A stretch of DNA of 13,099 bases, from NCBI GenBank assembly GCA_030668505.1, contig DAOUTV010000022.1, positions 1 through 13,099 of the forward strand, in the 5' to 3' direction. Made by a program: the position numbers and the translations under genes. The stretch is from Desulfobacterales bacterium (GTDB taxonomy: Bacteria > Desulfobacterota > Desulfobacteria > Desulfobacterales > C00003060). Positions 1 to 6,953 of the stretch are shown here, piece by piece; within the stretch, counting starts at the first letter, position 1, and each line of letters starts with the position of its first letter. The notes under the pieces are model-generated. The model worked only from the letters and a program-made list of their open reading frames with translations. It was not told where the DNA came from and did no database searches.

Positions 1-128
1 ACGAGACCAATCAATATTAGGGGCGTACATGCTGCCAAGAATCAGCCGCCCGGAGCCGTCAGCTATTAATTAACTTTATAACTATTAAAATATTTTATAG
101 TGAAGCCTCCTAATGTTCCCGCACAGGG

Positions 129-151
129 CATCCTGTCTGAGTCTCAGGATG
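129..151. repeat. Small palindrome (hairpin)
   Basis: CATCCTG at 129-135 pairs with CAGGATG at 145-151 around a 9-nt loop. There is no T run after either arm, so it is not a standard intrinsic terminator. It lies just before another hairpin and is probably part of an intergenic palindromic repeat unit. Confidence 0.45.
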
Positions 152-200
152 GCGGAACTCGCCGAAGCAATAACCCGCCTTCGCCGAGGCTATGGCGGGT
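152..200. repeat. REP-like palindromic repeat
   Basis: ACCCGCC at 173-179 pairs with GGCGGGT at 194-200 around a 14-nt GC-rich loop, and the preceding CTCGCCGAAG (158-167) echoes the loop sequence TTCGCCGAGG. GC-rich palindromes of this type are common intergenic repeats in bacterial genomes. Membership of a genome-wide family is inferred, since only one copy is in the window. Confidence 0.45.
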
Positions 201-300
201 CACCACGCCATTTATCCCCGTGCTTCCTCACGGAGCATTCTGGCGAAGGTGAGTAAAGTCGCCTCAGCATATTTTCCTTACAAACCTTGATAATCTCGTA

Positions 301-483
301 AAAAGTCGAAAAATCCAATTTTTTGTCATTCCGGACTTCGGCGAGCTCAGTCGAGTCGCGAAAGCCGGAATCCAGTCTATTCAGATAGTTAAATTTGCTG
401 ATAGCTCATGGCTCATGGCAACCCCTTTGAGCTTAGAGCTGTGAGCTATGAGCTGTTTCACTTTCACCGGAGTGACGACTTTT
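301..483. repeat. Interrupted inverted-repeat element near thrC 3' end
   Basis: The right end (467-483) reads, in reverse complement, AAAAGTCG followed by TCACTCCGG. The left end has the same two words, AAAAGTCG at 301-308 and TCATTCCGG at 326-334, split by a 17-nt AT-rich insert. Inside, ATTCCGG (328-334) pairs with CCGGAAT (365-371) to start a longer imperfect stem. GCTCATGGCTCA (404-415) pairs with TGAGCTATGAGC (442-453) with one mismatch. The whole looks like a degenerate non-autonomous repeat with other repeats nested in it. No target duplication was identified. Confidence 0.45.
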
Positions 484-493
484 AACAAAACCA

Positions 494-2002
494 TCACCTA
501 TGGCTGGGCGACAATCCGAGCTTTTCTGCTATCGCCTCTGCGGTCCGTTGGACAAAACGCTCAAAGTCCTTCCCTTCAATGGGCTTTTCGGCAGTAGGGA
601 CCACGTCCAGGTCTTTAGGGCGTATCAGCCGGGGGACGTTTTGGAGGGACATCTTGGGGGTAATCTCGAATTCCGGAGGGAAGCGGTTTTCAAAATACAT
701 GGCCTGAAAATCGGCAAATTTAAGGGCGTGAGCCGTGGCATCGAGCACAACCACATCATCTTCGCTCACAATGCCCCGCTTTTTTGCATCCACCAGCCCG
801 GCTAAGGTCTCCCCGCCCTGGGTACAGGCAATGTGGCCATTGCGGTTGGCCGTAAGCTGCCAGTCCATGATCGCTTGTTCCTCAACTTCTGTAAAGAATA
901 CTGCCTGGCTCCCTGCCATCTCATTATAGGCTTCCACCAAGTGAATCACACGGGGCACGGAGACCGGATTTCCGATCATAGCGGCCTGGGCCACGCTGGG
1001 ACGAACTTTTACAGGTATAAACATTCTTTTTCCAGGCTTGGGTTCCAAATAATACCTGTATACGGGATTTGCATGGGTTGATTGCACGCCGATGATTTTT
1101 GGAAGCCGGTCTATGATTCCGGCCTCAAAAAATTTCATGAAACCGCTGATAATCGCTGTGATATTTCCGGCGTTTCCAATCGGCACTACGACCACCTTGT
1201 GGTCCATGTCGTAGTCAAAATCCTGTGCAATTTCATAGGAATAAGATTCCTGGCCCAATATGCGCCAGGCGTTCTTAGAGTTTAAAAGCGCTACGTTATA
1301 TTGTTCAGAGAGGGCTTCTACCACCTTCATGCAGTCGTCAAAGACGCCCGGGATCTCAAAGACCACCGCGCCGCTTCCAAGGGGTTGGGCCAGTTGCTGG
1401 GGTGTGACCTTTTTGTGGGGAAGGAGGACGGCAGATTTTACGGCGGGCTGAAGATAGGCAGCATAGAGAGCGGCAGAGGCAGAGGTGTCGCCTGTCGAGG
1501 CACACACGGCCAGCACATCGGAGAGCTCTCCCGAGTTGACCAGAAAGTTAATATAGCTTAGAGCGCTCGCCATGCCCCGATCCTTAAAAGAGGCGCTTGG
1601 GTTCTGGCCTTCGTTTTTGATATAGAATCGGGCGCCTACGAGCTGTTGCAGGTGTTGGTTGGCTTCCACCATTGGGGTGTGTCCTTCACCAAGGTAGATG
1701 ACAGCATCAAGTGGCATCATCGGCCCGACAAACTCGTGGTAGCGATAAACCCCCTGGAGCGCCGGGATATTTAGCATCTTTCGATAATCAAAGATCTGGC
1801 GCCAGGTATCTCCCGGGGTCTTCTTCAGGCGGTCAAAGGCAAGGTCTGTCAGAAGGAGCACGCTGTGGCACGCAGGACACGTATAGAGGAGGCGACTGAT
1901 GTCGTGTTCTGCCTCACAGCCGATGCACCGATAGATAACTTTGCCAGCCGGTTTTGGGATGAGATAGGGCTGGATATGGCTTGGGAAGTTCTCGAGCTTC
2001 AT
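494..2002 (-). CDS. thrC: Threonine synthase
   Basis: This 502-residue, PLP-dependent cytoplasmic enzyme converts O-phospho-L-homoserine to L-threonine and phosphate, the last step of threonine biosynthesis. An N-terminal zinc-ribbon-like segment has Cys pairs at 26/29 and 42/45. The fold-type II PLP domain follows, with EGHTP near 106-110, the Schiff-base lysine K140 in SASFKDRG, the loop STGDTSAS (169-176) and the PLP-phosphate loop PIGNAGN (274-280). The zinc-ribbon start and the length resemble the longer threonine synthases of archaea and many bacteria rather than the E. coli form. ATG at 2002 has only a weak Shine-Dalgarno (GGAT about 7 nt upstream). A 41-bp ACTTTAG-type array ends 17 nt before it. 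The gene follows serS on the same strand after 160 bp, so co-transcription is possible but a repeat-filled gap separates them. Confidence 0.93.
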   Translation of the reverse strand: MKLENFPSHIQPYLIPKPAGKVIYRCIGCEAEHDISRLLYTCPACHSVLLLTDLAFDRLKKTPGDTWRQIFDYRKMLNIPALQGVYRYHEFVGPMMPLDAVIYLGEGHTPMVEANQHLQQLVGARFYIKNEGQNPSASFKDRGMASALSYINFLVNSGELSDVLAVCASTGDTSASAALYAAYLQPAVKSAVLLPHKKVTPQQLAQPLGSGAVVFEIPGVFDDCMKVVEALSEQYNVALLNSKNAWRILGQESYSYEIAQDFDYDMDHKVVVVPIGNAGNITAIISGFMKFFEAGIIDRLPKIIGVQSTHANPVYRYYLEPKPGKRMFIPVKVRPSVAQAAMIGNPVSVPRVIHLVEAYNEMAGSQAVFFTEVEEQAIMDWQLTANRNGHIACTQGGETLAGLVDAKKRGIVSEDDVVVLDATAHALKFADFQAMYFENRFPPEFEITPKMSLQNVPRLIRPKDLDVVPTAEKPIEGKDFERFVQRTAEAIAEKLGLSPSHR

Positions 2003-2162
2003 AGTGATGATCCGTACAAGTGAGCTAAAGTGAGCTAAAGTGCCTAAAGTGAGCTAAAGTTGAGGACTTGAAGAAACCATGTATATGGTGAAACACAACA
2101 TGAACGGCAAAAATTGTCCTTATCTCTTTAACTTTAGGCACTTTAGTTCACTTTAGTTCACT
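2003..2162. other. Intergenic gap with inverted ACTTTAG arrays
   Basis: The 160 bp between serS and thrC hold two oppositely oriented ACTTTAG arrays (2020-2060 and 2131-2171, listed separately) about 70 bp apart. Their units are complementary, so a transcript across the gap could fold into a long imperfect hairpin. Between them is a small palindrome, ACCAT/ATGGT at 2077-2090. No clear sigma-70 promoter for thrC was found. Confidence 0.6.
2020..2060 (-). repeat. ACTTTAG 9/10-bp phased array, copy A
   Basis: Read on the minus strand this is ACTTTAGCTC, ACTTTAGGC, ACTTTAGCTC, ACTTTAGCTC, AC, with unit lengths 10, 9, 10, 10 and 2, a total of 41 bp. It differs from the other three arrays in having GCTC instead of GTTC and a different unit order. 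On the thrC strand it ends 17 nt before the ATG. Confidence 0.85.
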
Positions 2163-2171
2163 TTAGGCACT
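2131..2171 (+). repeat. ACTTTAG 9/10-bp phased array, copy B
   Basis: The units are ACTTTAGGC, ACTTTAGTTC, ACTTTAGTTC, ACTTTAGGC and ACT (41 bp), identical to the copy before the prenyl synthase gene. It is preceded by CTTTA, as is the copy between etfB and etfA. The last 9 bases (2163-2171) are also the final codons Ser-Ala-stop of serS on the other strand, so the repeat reaches into the gene. Confidence 0.88.
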
Positions 2172-3437
2172 TATTTTTTCCACTCCATCCATATATGGCC
2201 TCAGGGCCTCCGGAATGATGACGGAGCCGTCTTGTTGTTGAAAATTTTCCAAAATCGCAACGACCGTGCGACCGATGGCCAGCCCTGAACCGTTCAGTGT
2301 ATGAACCAGCTCGGTTCCCTTTTTTCCTTTTCTTTTAAAGCGAATTCCGGCCCGTCTGGCCTGAAAATCCTCAAAGTTGCTGCACGAGGAGATCTCCCGG
2401 TATTTTTGCTGTCCGGGCACCCAGACCTCGATGTCATAGGTCTTGGCAGCGGAAAAACCCAAATCCCCAGTACACAGCTCCACGACTTGATATGGCAGCT
2501 CAAGGCGTTTAAGAATGTCTTCAGCATCCTTCAACAGTTTTTCGAGTTCTTTATAAGATCTTTCAGGGGTGGTAAACTTGACAAGTTCCACCTTGTTAAA
2601 TTGATGCTGTCTGATCAAGCCCCTGGTGTCCTTGCCGTAAGAACCTGCCTCGGACCGGAAGCAAGGTGTGTAGGCCGTGTAAAACTTGGGAAGATCCTGC
2701 TCATCCAGGATTTCGCCCTGGTGAATGTTGGTGACCGGCACCTCGGCGGTGGGTACTAGGTAATAGTCCCACCCCTCCAGTTTAAACAGATCTTCCTCAA
2801 ACTTGGGCAACTGGCCTGTTGCAGTCATGCTGGCACGATTTGTCATAAACGGCGGAAGGACTTCAAGGTAGCCGTGTTCCTTGGTCTGTATATCCAGCAT
2901 AAAGTTGATCAGGGCTCGCTCAAGCCTTGCCCCCAGTCCCACATAAAGGACAAAACGCGCCCCAGCGATCTTGGCGGCACGCTCAAAATCAAGAATCCCT
3001 AGTTTTTCTCCAATCTCCCAGTGAGGGAGGGGCTCAAAGTCAAAAGAACGGGGCTCGCCTACCTTCTCGACAACCACGTTGTCTTCCTCGTCTTTGCCGA
3101 CGGGAACCGAGGAATCGGGGATGTTGGGAATCTCCAGCAGGATTGAGCGTAAAGTCTGTTCGTGCTTCGAGAGCTCTTCGTCCAGGGCCTTTATCTTCTG
3201 AGAGACCGCCCGCATCTGGGCTATAAGTTTCGAGGGGTCTTCTTGTTCCTTGTTCATCTGGGCGATACGCCCAGAGACTTTGTTGCGTTTGTGCTTAAGC
3301 TCTTCAACCTCGAGCAAGATGGCCCTGCGTCTTGAATCGCTGTCCAGAAACGGGCGGAGGTCATACTCTTGTCCCCGCTTGCGGAGCGATTCCTGCACTA
3401 GTTCCACATTCTGTCTGATGGATTTGATTTCTATCAC
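2163..3437 (-). CDS. serS: Seryl-tRNA synthetase
   Basis: This class II aminoacyl-tRNA synthetase charges tRNA-Ser (and the tRNA for selenocysteine where present) with serine. From the GTG start at 3437 it has 424 residues, the usual length. Residues about 1-105 form the charged helical-hairpin arm that contacts the tRNA long variable arm. The catalytic domain follows, with the TAE serine-binding motif (230-232), motif 2 starting FRSEAGSYGKDTRG (260-273) and motif 3 NGSGLAIGR (382-390). The reading frame stays open upstream to another GTG at 3521. The inner GTG is preferred because the protein then begins MIEIKSIRQN, matching the family N-terminus, and GGAG lies 4 nt before it. The last codons Ser-Ala-stop fall inside an ACTTTAG repeat array. 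Confidence 0.95.
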   Translation of the reverse strand: MIEIKSIRQNVELVQESLRKRGQEYDLRPFLDSDSRRRAILLEVEELKHKRNKVSGRIAQMNKEQEDPSKLIAQMRAVSQKIKALDEELSKHEQTLRSILLEIPNIPDSSVPVGKDEEDNVVVEKVGEPRSFDFEPLPHWEIGEKLGILDFERAAKIAGARFVLYVGLGARLERALINFMLDIQTKEHGYLEVLPPFMTNRASMTATGQLPKFEEDLFKLEGWDYYLVPTAEVPVTNIHQGEILDEQDLPKFYTAYTPCFRSEAGSYGKDTRGLIRQHQFNKVELVKFTTPERSYKELEKLLKDAEDILKRLELPYQVVELCTGDLGFSAAKTYDIEVWVPGQQKYREISSCSNFEDFQARRAGIRFKRKGKKGTELVHTLNGSGLAIGRTVVAILENFQQQDGSVIIPEALRPYMDGVEKISA

Positions 3438-3449
3438 GGGACTCCGATT
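3429..3449 (-). promoter_or_regulatory. Ribosome binding site deciding the serS start
   Basis: On the minus strand GGAG at 3442-3445 lies 4 nt before GTG 3437-3435. The upstream in-frame GTG at 3521 would add 28 residues without similarity to the family N-terminus. This supports the shorter protein. Confidence 0.65.
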
Positions 3450-3591
3450 GGCACCGATGGAACAATAACTTTCCTCCGGCTCAGTACTTGGAAGAAAACG
3501 ACAAACAGCTTCCAAGTTCACACGAATTTAATAATTTATGACAATCCGAGCCTACCATGGAGCCAACTATTTAGTCAATGATTATTATTAC

Positions 3592-3620
3592 TTGACTTTA
3601 TTCGGAATTTTTGCTATGAA
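3592..3620 (+). promoter_or_regulatory. Sigma-70-type promoter for the folate gene
   Basis: TTGACT at 3592-3597, a 17-bp spacer and TATGAA at 3615-3620 form a good match to -35/-10 consensus. Transcription would start near 3627, downstream of the ATG codons at 3616 and 3625, which favours translation from the ATG at 3655. Seen directly in sequence; activity is inferred. Confidence 0.6.
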
Positions 3621-3654
3621 GAAAATGAGTGTATTTGCCGGAGCGAGATGTTTG

Positions 3655-4242
3655 ATGGAAGACTTAAAAGCAAGAAAATCTCAAATTAGACAAAGCGCCT
3701 TTGTCCGGCGTGATGCCCTATCCAAAGATGAACGCTCTAAAAAGAGTACGGCTATTATGGAGCGATTATTTGACTTCGCTAATTTTCTGGAAGCCAGGAT
3801 TGTCCTGTTTTACATGAGCTACGGTAACGAAGTGGATACCGAGCCCATGGTCCGGAAGGCCTTGGAGCTTGAGAAGATTGTTGCCTTGCCTCTGGTTGAG
3901 GCTAAACAAAGGGAAATCGTTCCTTTCAAGATTGATAACCTTGATAGCGATATACGTCCAGGCTATCGGGAAATCCGCGAGCCAATCCCGGAGCAGTGTA
4001 AGCAGATCCCAGTACAATATGTTAATCTGGCAATAATCCCAGGGGTAGCCTTTGACGAACGTGGAGGACGTATAGGACAGGGTATGGGCGTATATGACCG
4101 ATTCATTCCAAAGCTAGATATCACAACAAGAAAAGTGGCCCTTGCCTTTGAGTGCCAAATAGTGCCCCAAATTCCCATGGAGCCTCACGACCGTTACACC
4201 GACATCATCATCACTGAAGAGCGCATCATCTATAAAATTTGA
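3655..4242 (+). CDS. 5-formyltetrahydrofolate cyclo-ligase
   Basis: This enzyme (5,10-methenyltetrahydrofolate synthetase, EC 6.3.3.2) uses ATP to convert 5-formyl-THF to 5,10-methenyl-THF, returning a dead-end folate to the one-carbon pool. From ATG 3655 the protein is 195 residues, normal for the family. It shows a basic N-terminus (KARKSQIRQ), the FYMSYGNEVDTEP block (52-64), IIPGVAFDERGGR (127-139) and the glycine-rich ATP/folate signature GQGMGVYDRF (141-150). The frame is open back to an ATG at 3538, but a strong promoter at 3592-3620 overlaps the intervening ATGs and the extra 39 residues are unlike the family. GGAG lies 11 nt upstream of 3655. It is transcribed away from serS and ends 24 bp from the convergent channel gene. 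The common symbols (fau, ygfA, yqgN) vary, so none is assigned. Confidence 0.9.
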   Translation: MEDLKARKSQIRQSAFVRRDALSKDERSKKSTAIMERLFDFANFLEARIVLFYMSYGNEVDTEPMVRKALELEKIVALPLVEAKQREIVPFKIDNLDSDIRPGYREIREPIPEQCKQIPVQYVNLAIIPGVAFDERGGRIGQGMGVYDRFIPKLDITTRKVALAFECQIVPQIPMEPHDRYTDIIITEERIIYKI

Positions 4243-4266
4243 CGTGTCATAAGAGTTTAGCTTTTT

Positions 4267-4686
4267 TCAGACACGTAAAGTGTTACGACGTGTTGGATTC
4301 AGGAGTGTTTCGAGCCGTTCCAGGTTCTGCTTTTCCCCGATGGCTATGACTGTATCGCCCGCCTCGAGCCTTGCTTGCGAAGAAGGGTTGAAGAGCATAT
4401 CTCCCGGAGCTTTCTTCACAGCTACGATGATCAGGTCGAGGTCTTTGCGGATCCCTGAGTCCTGTAAGGCCACATTGATCAATTTTGATGAAGGATGTAC
4501 CGGCATTTCTTCCATTTGGATATCGCGGGTGGTCTCCGTCAAGGTCAGCTCAAGAAAATCGGTGACCGTGGGGCGGAGTATGGTTTGGGCCATTCGGTGA
4601 GCTCCCATGCGATATGGGCAAACCACCTTGTCGGCGCCTGCTGCAATGAGTGTCTTTTCTGAACGTTCTTCTCCTGCCCGGGCCAT
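4267..4686 (-). CDS. Potassium channel, C-terminal frame (RCK_C) fragment
   Basis: These 139 residues are the rest of the channel. The end of RCK_N (MARAGEERSEKTLIAAGAD, then VVCPYRMGAHRMAQ) is followed by an RCK_C/TrkA-C domain that in relatives binds ligands or ions and gates the pore. The ATG at 4686 corresponds to an internal methionine of the family and has no Shine-Dalgarno, so independent translation is doubtful. It overlaps the upstream frame by 137 bp and ends 24 bp from the convergent folate gene. Confidence 0.6.
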   Translation of the reverse strand: MARAGEERSEKTLIAAGADKVVCPYRMGAHRMAQTILRPTVTDFLELTLTETTRDIQMEEMPVHPSSKLINVALQDSGIRKDLDLIIVAVKKAPGDMLFNPSSQARLEAGDTVIAIGEKQNLERLETLLNPTRRNTLRV

Positions 4687-5290
4687 GATAAACAGGTCTG
4701 GGATTGAGCTGCCTGGCGCTCAATGTGACATATACGTTGTCACTGTCGGTTTTCAATGCTGTTATCAAACCTCGTGCGTGCTGAATATTGGCTCTGATCA
4801 GATTCTCCTCATCCGTAGCTTCCCCTGCAACGTGGAGAATCTTTCGTTCATCCAACTTAGCGATGCCGGCCGGGTCTCGCTCTATAACCACCACACCGAT
4901 GGGTTTTGAGCGAAGGGACTCAAGGATATTGCTTCCAACGCGCCCATATCCACAAATAATGTAATGACCTTTTTGGGTACGGATTTTTTTCTCCAATTTA
5001 TGCCTCCCCAGGACTTCCCTGATGCGACCTTCCACCATGAACTGGATGACGCTCCCTGCAAAATAAAAGACAAAACCTACCCCCAGGACAATGACGACAA
5101 TAGTAAAGATCCGTCCAATCGGTGAAAGTTTTTGAACCTCACCGTACCCTACGGTACTCAAGGTGATGATGGTCATGTACATGGCTTCTGCGAATGACCA
5201 ACCCTCGATGACCATGTATCCGGTGGTGCCGCCAATGACTATAAAAACAAAGACTATAATGCCTATGACAAGATAGGTGGTTCGGTCCAA
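4550..5290 (-). CDS. Potassium channel, N-terminal frame (pore plus RCK_N)
   Basis: This is the upstream open frame of the broken channel gene. Residues 1-197 are genuine channel sequence: two membrane segments, the TVGYG filter and the RCK_N domain up to SARQLNP. The remaining 49 residues, rich in Arg, His, Pro and Gly, are out-of-frame translation that ends at 4550 and resembles no domain. If translated as it stands, the protein would be a pore with a truncated regulatory ring and no RCK_C. It is 132 bp downstream of the DUF3426 gene, on the same strand. Confidence 0.7.
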   Translation of the reverse strand: MDRTTYLVIGIIVFVFIVIGGTTGYMVIEGWSFAEAMYMTIITLSTVGYGEVQKLSPIGRIFTIVVIVLGVGFVFYFAGSVIQFMVEGRIREVLGRHKLEKKIRTQKGHYIICGYGRVGSNILESLRSKPIGVVVIERDPAGIAKLDERKILHVAGEATDEENLIRANIQHARGLITALKTDSDNVYVTLSARQLNPRPVYHGPGRRRTFRKDTHCSRRRQGGLPISHGSSPNGPNHTPPHGHRFS

Positions 5291-5422
5291 AATGTACCTC
5301 GTGGTCAGGGTCTTTGATGGCCGGTTTCAGCGTCCCGGCCTATTACGAGAGGGCTATAGGGAAGGAAAGAAACAGCGTCCTTGTTATGGATTTCGCCCTG
5401 CTTGGTCTGGTCTGGAGCCTTT
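5291..5422. other. Gap with GC hairpin between DUF3426 and channel genes
   Basis: GGCCGG (5319-5324) pairs with CCGGCC (5335-5340) around a 10-nt loop, about 30 bp upstream of the channel TTG start. There is no T run, so it is not a clear terminator. No convincing promoter was found, and read-through from the upstream gene is plausible. Confidence 0.4.
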
Positions 5423-6937
5423 CTAATCTGCCGGATCTGAACTCACCACTTCGACGCTGAACTCTCCCAAATCCTGAGGCAGATCGGGAAATACAACCAC
5501 AAAGGGAATCACTTTGCCTGATGTAACCCTGAAATTAGATCTTCCATCGCCGAATTTGTTGCGCAGTCTCGTATCTATGGTTGCCTTATCCATGGCTTGC
5601 AAGGCAGTATCCGACAAGGTATTGCCGCAGTATATGGCCTTCTCTTGAACGACTTTCCCGTCCCTTGAATAGACAACACCTTTTACCATGATGAAGTTCC
5701 GGGCTTCAGGATAATCATTTCTGACTTTTCCTCTAATTACAAACAGCCGCCCAGCCGTCTTGTTTTCAACAAACTCTGTCTTTATCAGTTGATCAAGAGT
5801 GGTTATGTGGAGGTTCCCGGGATCAGTGGTCTCAGACTCTGGGGCACCTATGAGGGATTCGACAAACGGTATTTTGATATCAAGGCTTTGCAAAATAGTG
5901 TAGCCGGCAATAACTCCTCCTGCCAAGAGGACCAATATCAACACAATCATGAGCGGCGTACTCATGCGCTTCCTTGCTTTTAGTTCTTTCTCGGCCTGCG
6001 GAGGGGGCATCAGTTCTTCCTCAACTTGTTCCAGCTCCTCTTCTTCAACTCCTTCCAGGGGTTCCGCAGAAACGGCATCCGGCATTTCCTCTTTGGGCAC
6101 CTCCGTTGCCTCGGTTTCCTCCATTATGAGTTCCGCTCCATCGACTTCAAATGTCTCCTCAAGAGGGACCTCTTCTAGCCCTGACAGGTCAAAATCGAGT
6201 TCCTCTTCAGGGGCTTCCTCAGCATCAGGTGTTTCCTCGACAGCGAGCCCTTCAGCAGAAGGCTCATCCTCAAAATCAAGTGCATCGAGCGCAATTTCTT
6301 CTTGAGCAGTTTCTTCTTCTCCAGCCGGCTTTCCTTCAAGATCTGACAGGTCAAAATCGAATTCTTCTTCAGTGGCTTCATCAGCTTCAAGTGTTTCCTC
6401 GACAGCGAGCGCTTCTTCTATTTGAGGGAGTCCTTCTTCAGCAGGCTCTTCCTCAAGGCCAAAGGCTTCGAGCGCAACATCTTCAGCAGGCTCTTCTTCA
6501 GCCGGTTCCTCTTCAAGATCTGACAGGTCAAAATCGAATTCCTCTTCAAGTGCTTCCTCGGCATCAGGTGTTTCTTCGACAGCGGGCTCTTCTTCTACGG
6601 GAGGGAGTTCTTCGGCAGCAGGCTCTTCCTCAAGGCCAAAGGCTTCAAGCGCAACTTCTTCAGCAGGCTCTTCTTCAAGTCCTGGCAGGCCGAAATCGAG
6701 CCCCGTTTCAGGGGCTTCCTCGGCTTCTATGGAAGGCTGAGGCGTTTCTGCCGAGTCCTGGAAATCAGCAAGATCTTGTTCGAGTTCGACTGCAGATTCA
6801 GGTTCTTCATCGTGCGCGAGTTTATAGACAGTAAATATGTGTTGGCACTTAGAACATCTGACCTTGGAGCCTGATTCCTTAATCAGGCCTTCGTCAAGAT
6901 TGAACTTTGTGCTGCAGTTTTCACAGGTTACGATCAT
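5423..6937 (-). CDS. MJ0042 zinc-ribbon/DUF3426 membrane protein with acidic repeats
   Basis: This 504-residue protein has an N-terminal MJ0042-type zinc ribbon (CENC at 5-8, CSKC at 28-31). A very acidic linker (about 43-320) follows, with repeats beginning near residues 79, 133, 192 and 246 and recurring words such as FDFDLSDLEEEP and ALEAFGLEEEP. Then come a basic patch (KELKARKR), one membrane helix (about 327-349) and a C-terminal DUF3426-like domain (about 375-500). The domain order suggests the zinc ribbon and acidic linker are cytoplasmic and the C-terminus periplasmic; this topology is inferred. The function of the family is not established. The start has an excellent Shine-Dalgarno (AAAGGAGT, 5 nt spacing). 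It lies 16 bp downstream of hpt and is probably co-transcribed with it. The repeat blocks are also near-repeats in DNA, so copy number may vary between strains. Confidence 0.85.
   Translation of the reverse strand: MIVTCENCSTKFNLDEGLIKESGSKVRCSKCQHIFTVYKLAHDEEPESAVELEQDLADFQDSAETPQPSIEAEEAPETGLDFGLPGLEEEPAEEVALEAFGLEEEPAAEELPPVEEEPAVEETPDAEEALEEEFDFDLSDLEEEPAEEEPAEDVALEAFGLEEEPAEEGLPQIEEALAVEETLEADEATEEEFDFDLSDLEGKPAGEEETAQEEIALDALDFEDEPSAEGLAVEETPDAEEAPEEELDFDLSGLEEVPLEETFEVDGAELIMEETEATEVPKEEMPDAVSAEPLEGVEEEELEQVEEELMPPPQAEKELKARKRMSTPLMIVLILVLLAGGVIAGYTILQSLDIKIPFVESLIGAPESETTDPGNLHITTLDQLIKTEFVENKTAGRLFVIRGKVRNDYPEARNFIMVKGVVYSRDGKVVQEKAIYCGNTLSDTALQAMDKATIDTRLRNKFGDGRSNFRVTSGKVIPFVVVFPDLPQDLGEFSVEVVSSDPAD
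6143..6703 (-). repeat. Coding tandem repeat of 54-59 residues in the acidic linker
   Basis: Three and a partial fourth unit lie at about residues 79-132, 133-191, 192-245 and 246-265 of the DUF3426 protein. Each opens with a DFDLSDLEEEP-like block; the first three continue with an ALEAFGLEEEP-like block and then AVEETPDAEEA-like text. The DNA units share long near-identical stretches, such as GACAGGTCAAAATCGA repeated on the plus strand. Unit lengths are multiples of 3, so the frame is kept. This is consistent with in-frame duplication. Confidence 0.75.
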
Positions 6938-6953
6938 CGTGGACTCCTTTCAA

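Larger units (their letters stand above)
1..493. other. Non-coding region with palindromic repeats, left edge
   Basis: No convincing gene is present in this stretch. It begins with an AT-rich segment (about 60-110), followed by two compact hairpins and then an interrupted inverted-repeat element that runs almost to the thrC stop codon; these are listed separately. The first 60 bases could belong to whatever lies outside the window, but no protein family is recognisable in them. No poly-T terminator is seen for thrC on its strand. Confidence 0.7.
4267..5290 (-). pseudogene. Two-TM potassium channel with RCK domain, frameshifted
   Basis: Read across one frameshift, this gene encodes a 340-residue membrane potassium channel of the MthK/Kch type: TM1 (about 5-27), pore helix and selectivity filter TVGYG (46-50), TM2 (about 61-85), a cytoplasmic RCK_N/TrkA-N Rossmann domain with GYGRVG (114-119), and an RCK_C/TrkA-C domain. 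The TTG start at 5290 is preceded by GAGGT with 5-nt spacing. The break is at GGG 4700-4702: the coding strand reads AAT CCC AGA, while removing one C gives Asn-Pro-Asp-Leu-Phe-Ile-Met-Ala, the expected family sequence joining the second frame. The pieces are 5290-4550 and 4686-4267. It may be a true recent mutation, a sequencing or assembly error, or +1 slippage at CCC-A. The domain content is certain; the functional state is not. Confidence 0.8.

Noticed and set aside
500..1899. Several plus-strand open frames opposite thrC
   Set aside because: They are antisense to a strongly conserved PLP enzyme, lack ribosome binding sites and show no family features.
2020..2171. CRISPR-like array
   Set aside because: The units are 9-10 bp and contiguous, without unique spacers or nearby cas genes.
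3438..3521. N-terminal extension of serS from the upstream GTG
   Set aside because: The 28 extra residues are unlike the family start, and the inner GTG has a ribosome binding site and gives the normal length.
3438..3654. T-box or other riboswitch in front of serS
   Set aside because: The leader is short and no T-box sequence or specifier-like stem was seen.
4241..4275. Terminator between the convergent folate and channel genes
   Set aside because: GACGTGTC and GACACGT can pair, but the stem is 7 bp with a loop of about 20 nt and the T run is inside the loop, so it is not a standard intrinsic terminator.
5949..6834. Ser-rich and Gln/Leu-rich plus-strand frames opposite the acidic repeats
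   Set aside because: The low-complexity composition is the expected complement of Glu/Ala/Pro repeat codons; the minus-strand gene has a zinc ribbon, a membrane helix and an excellent ribosome binding site.
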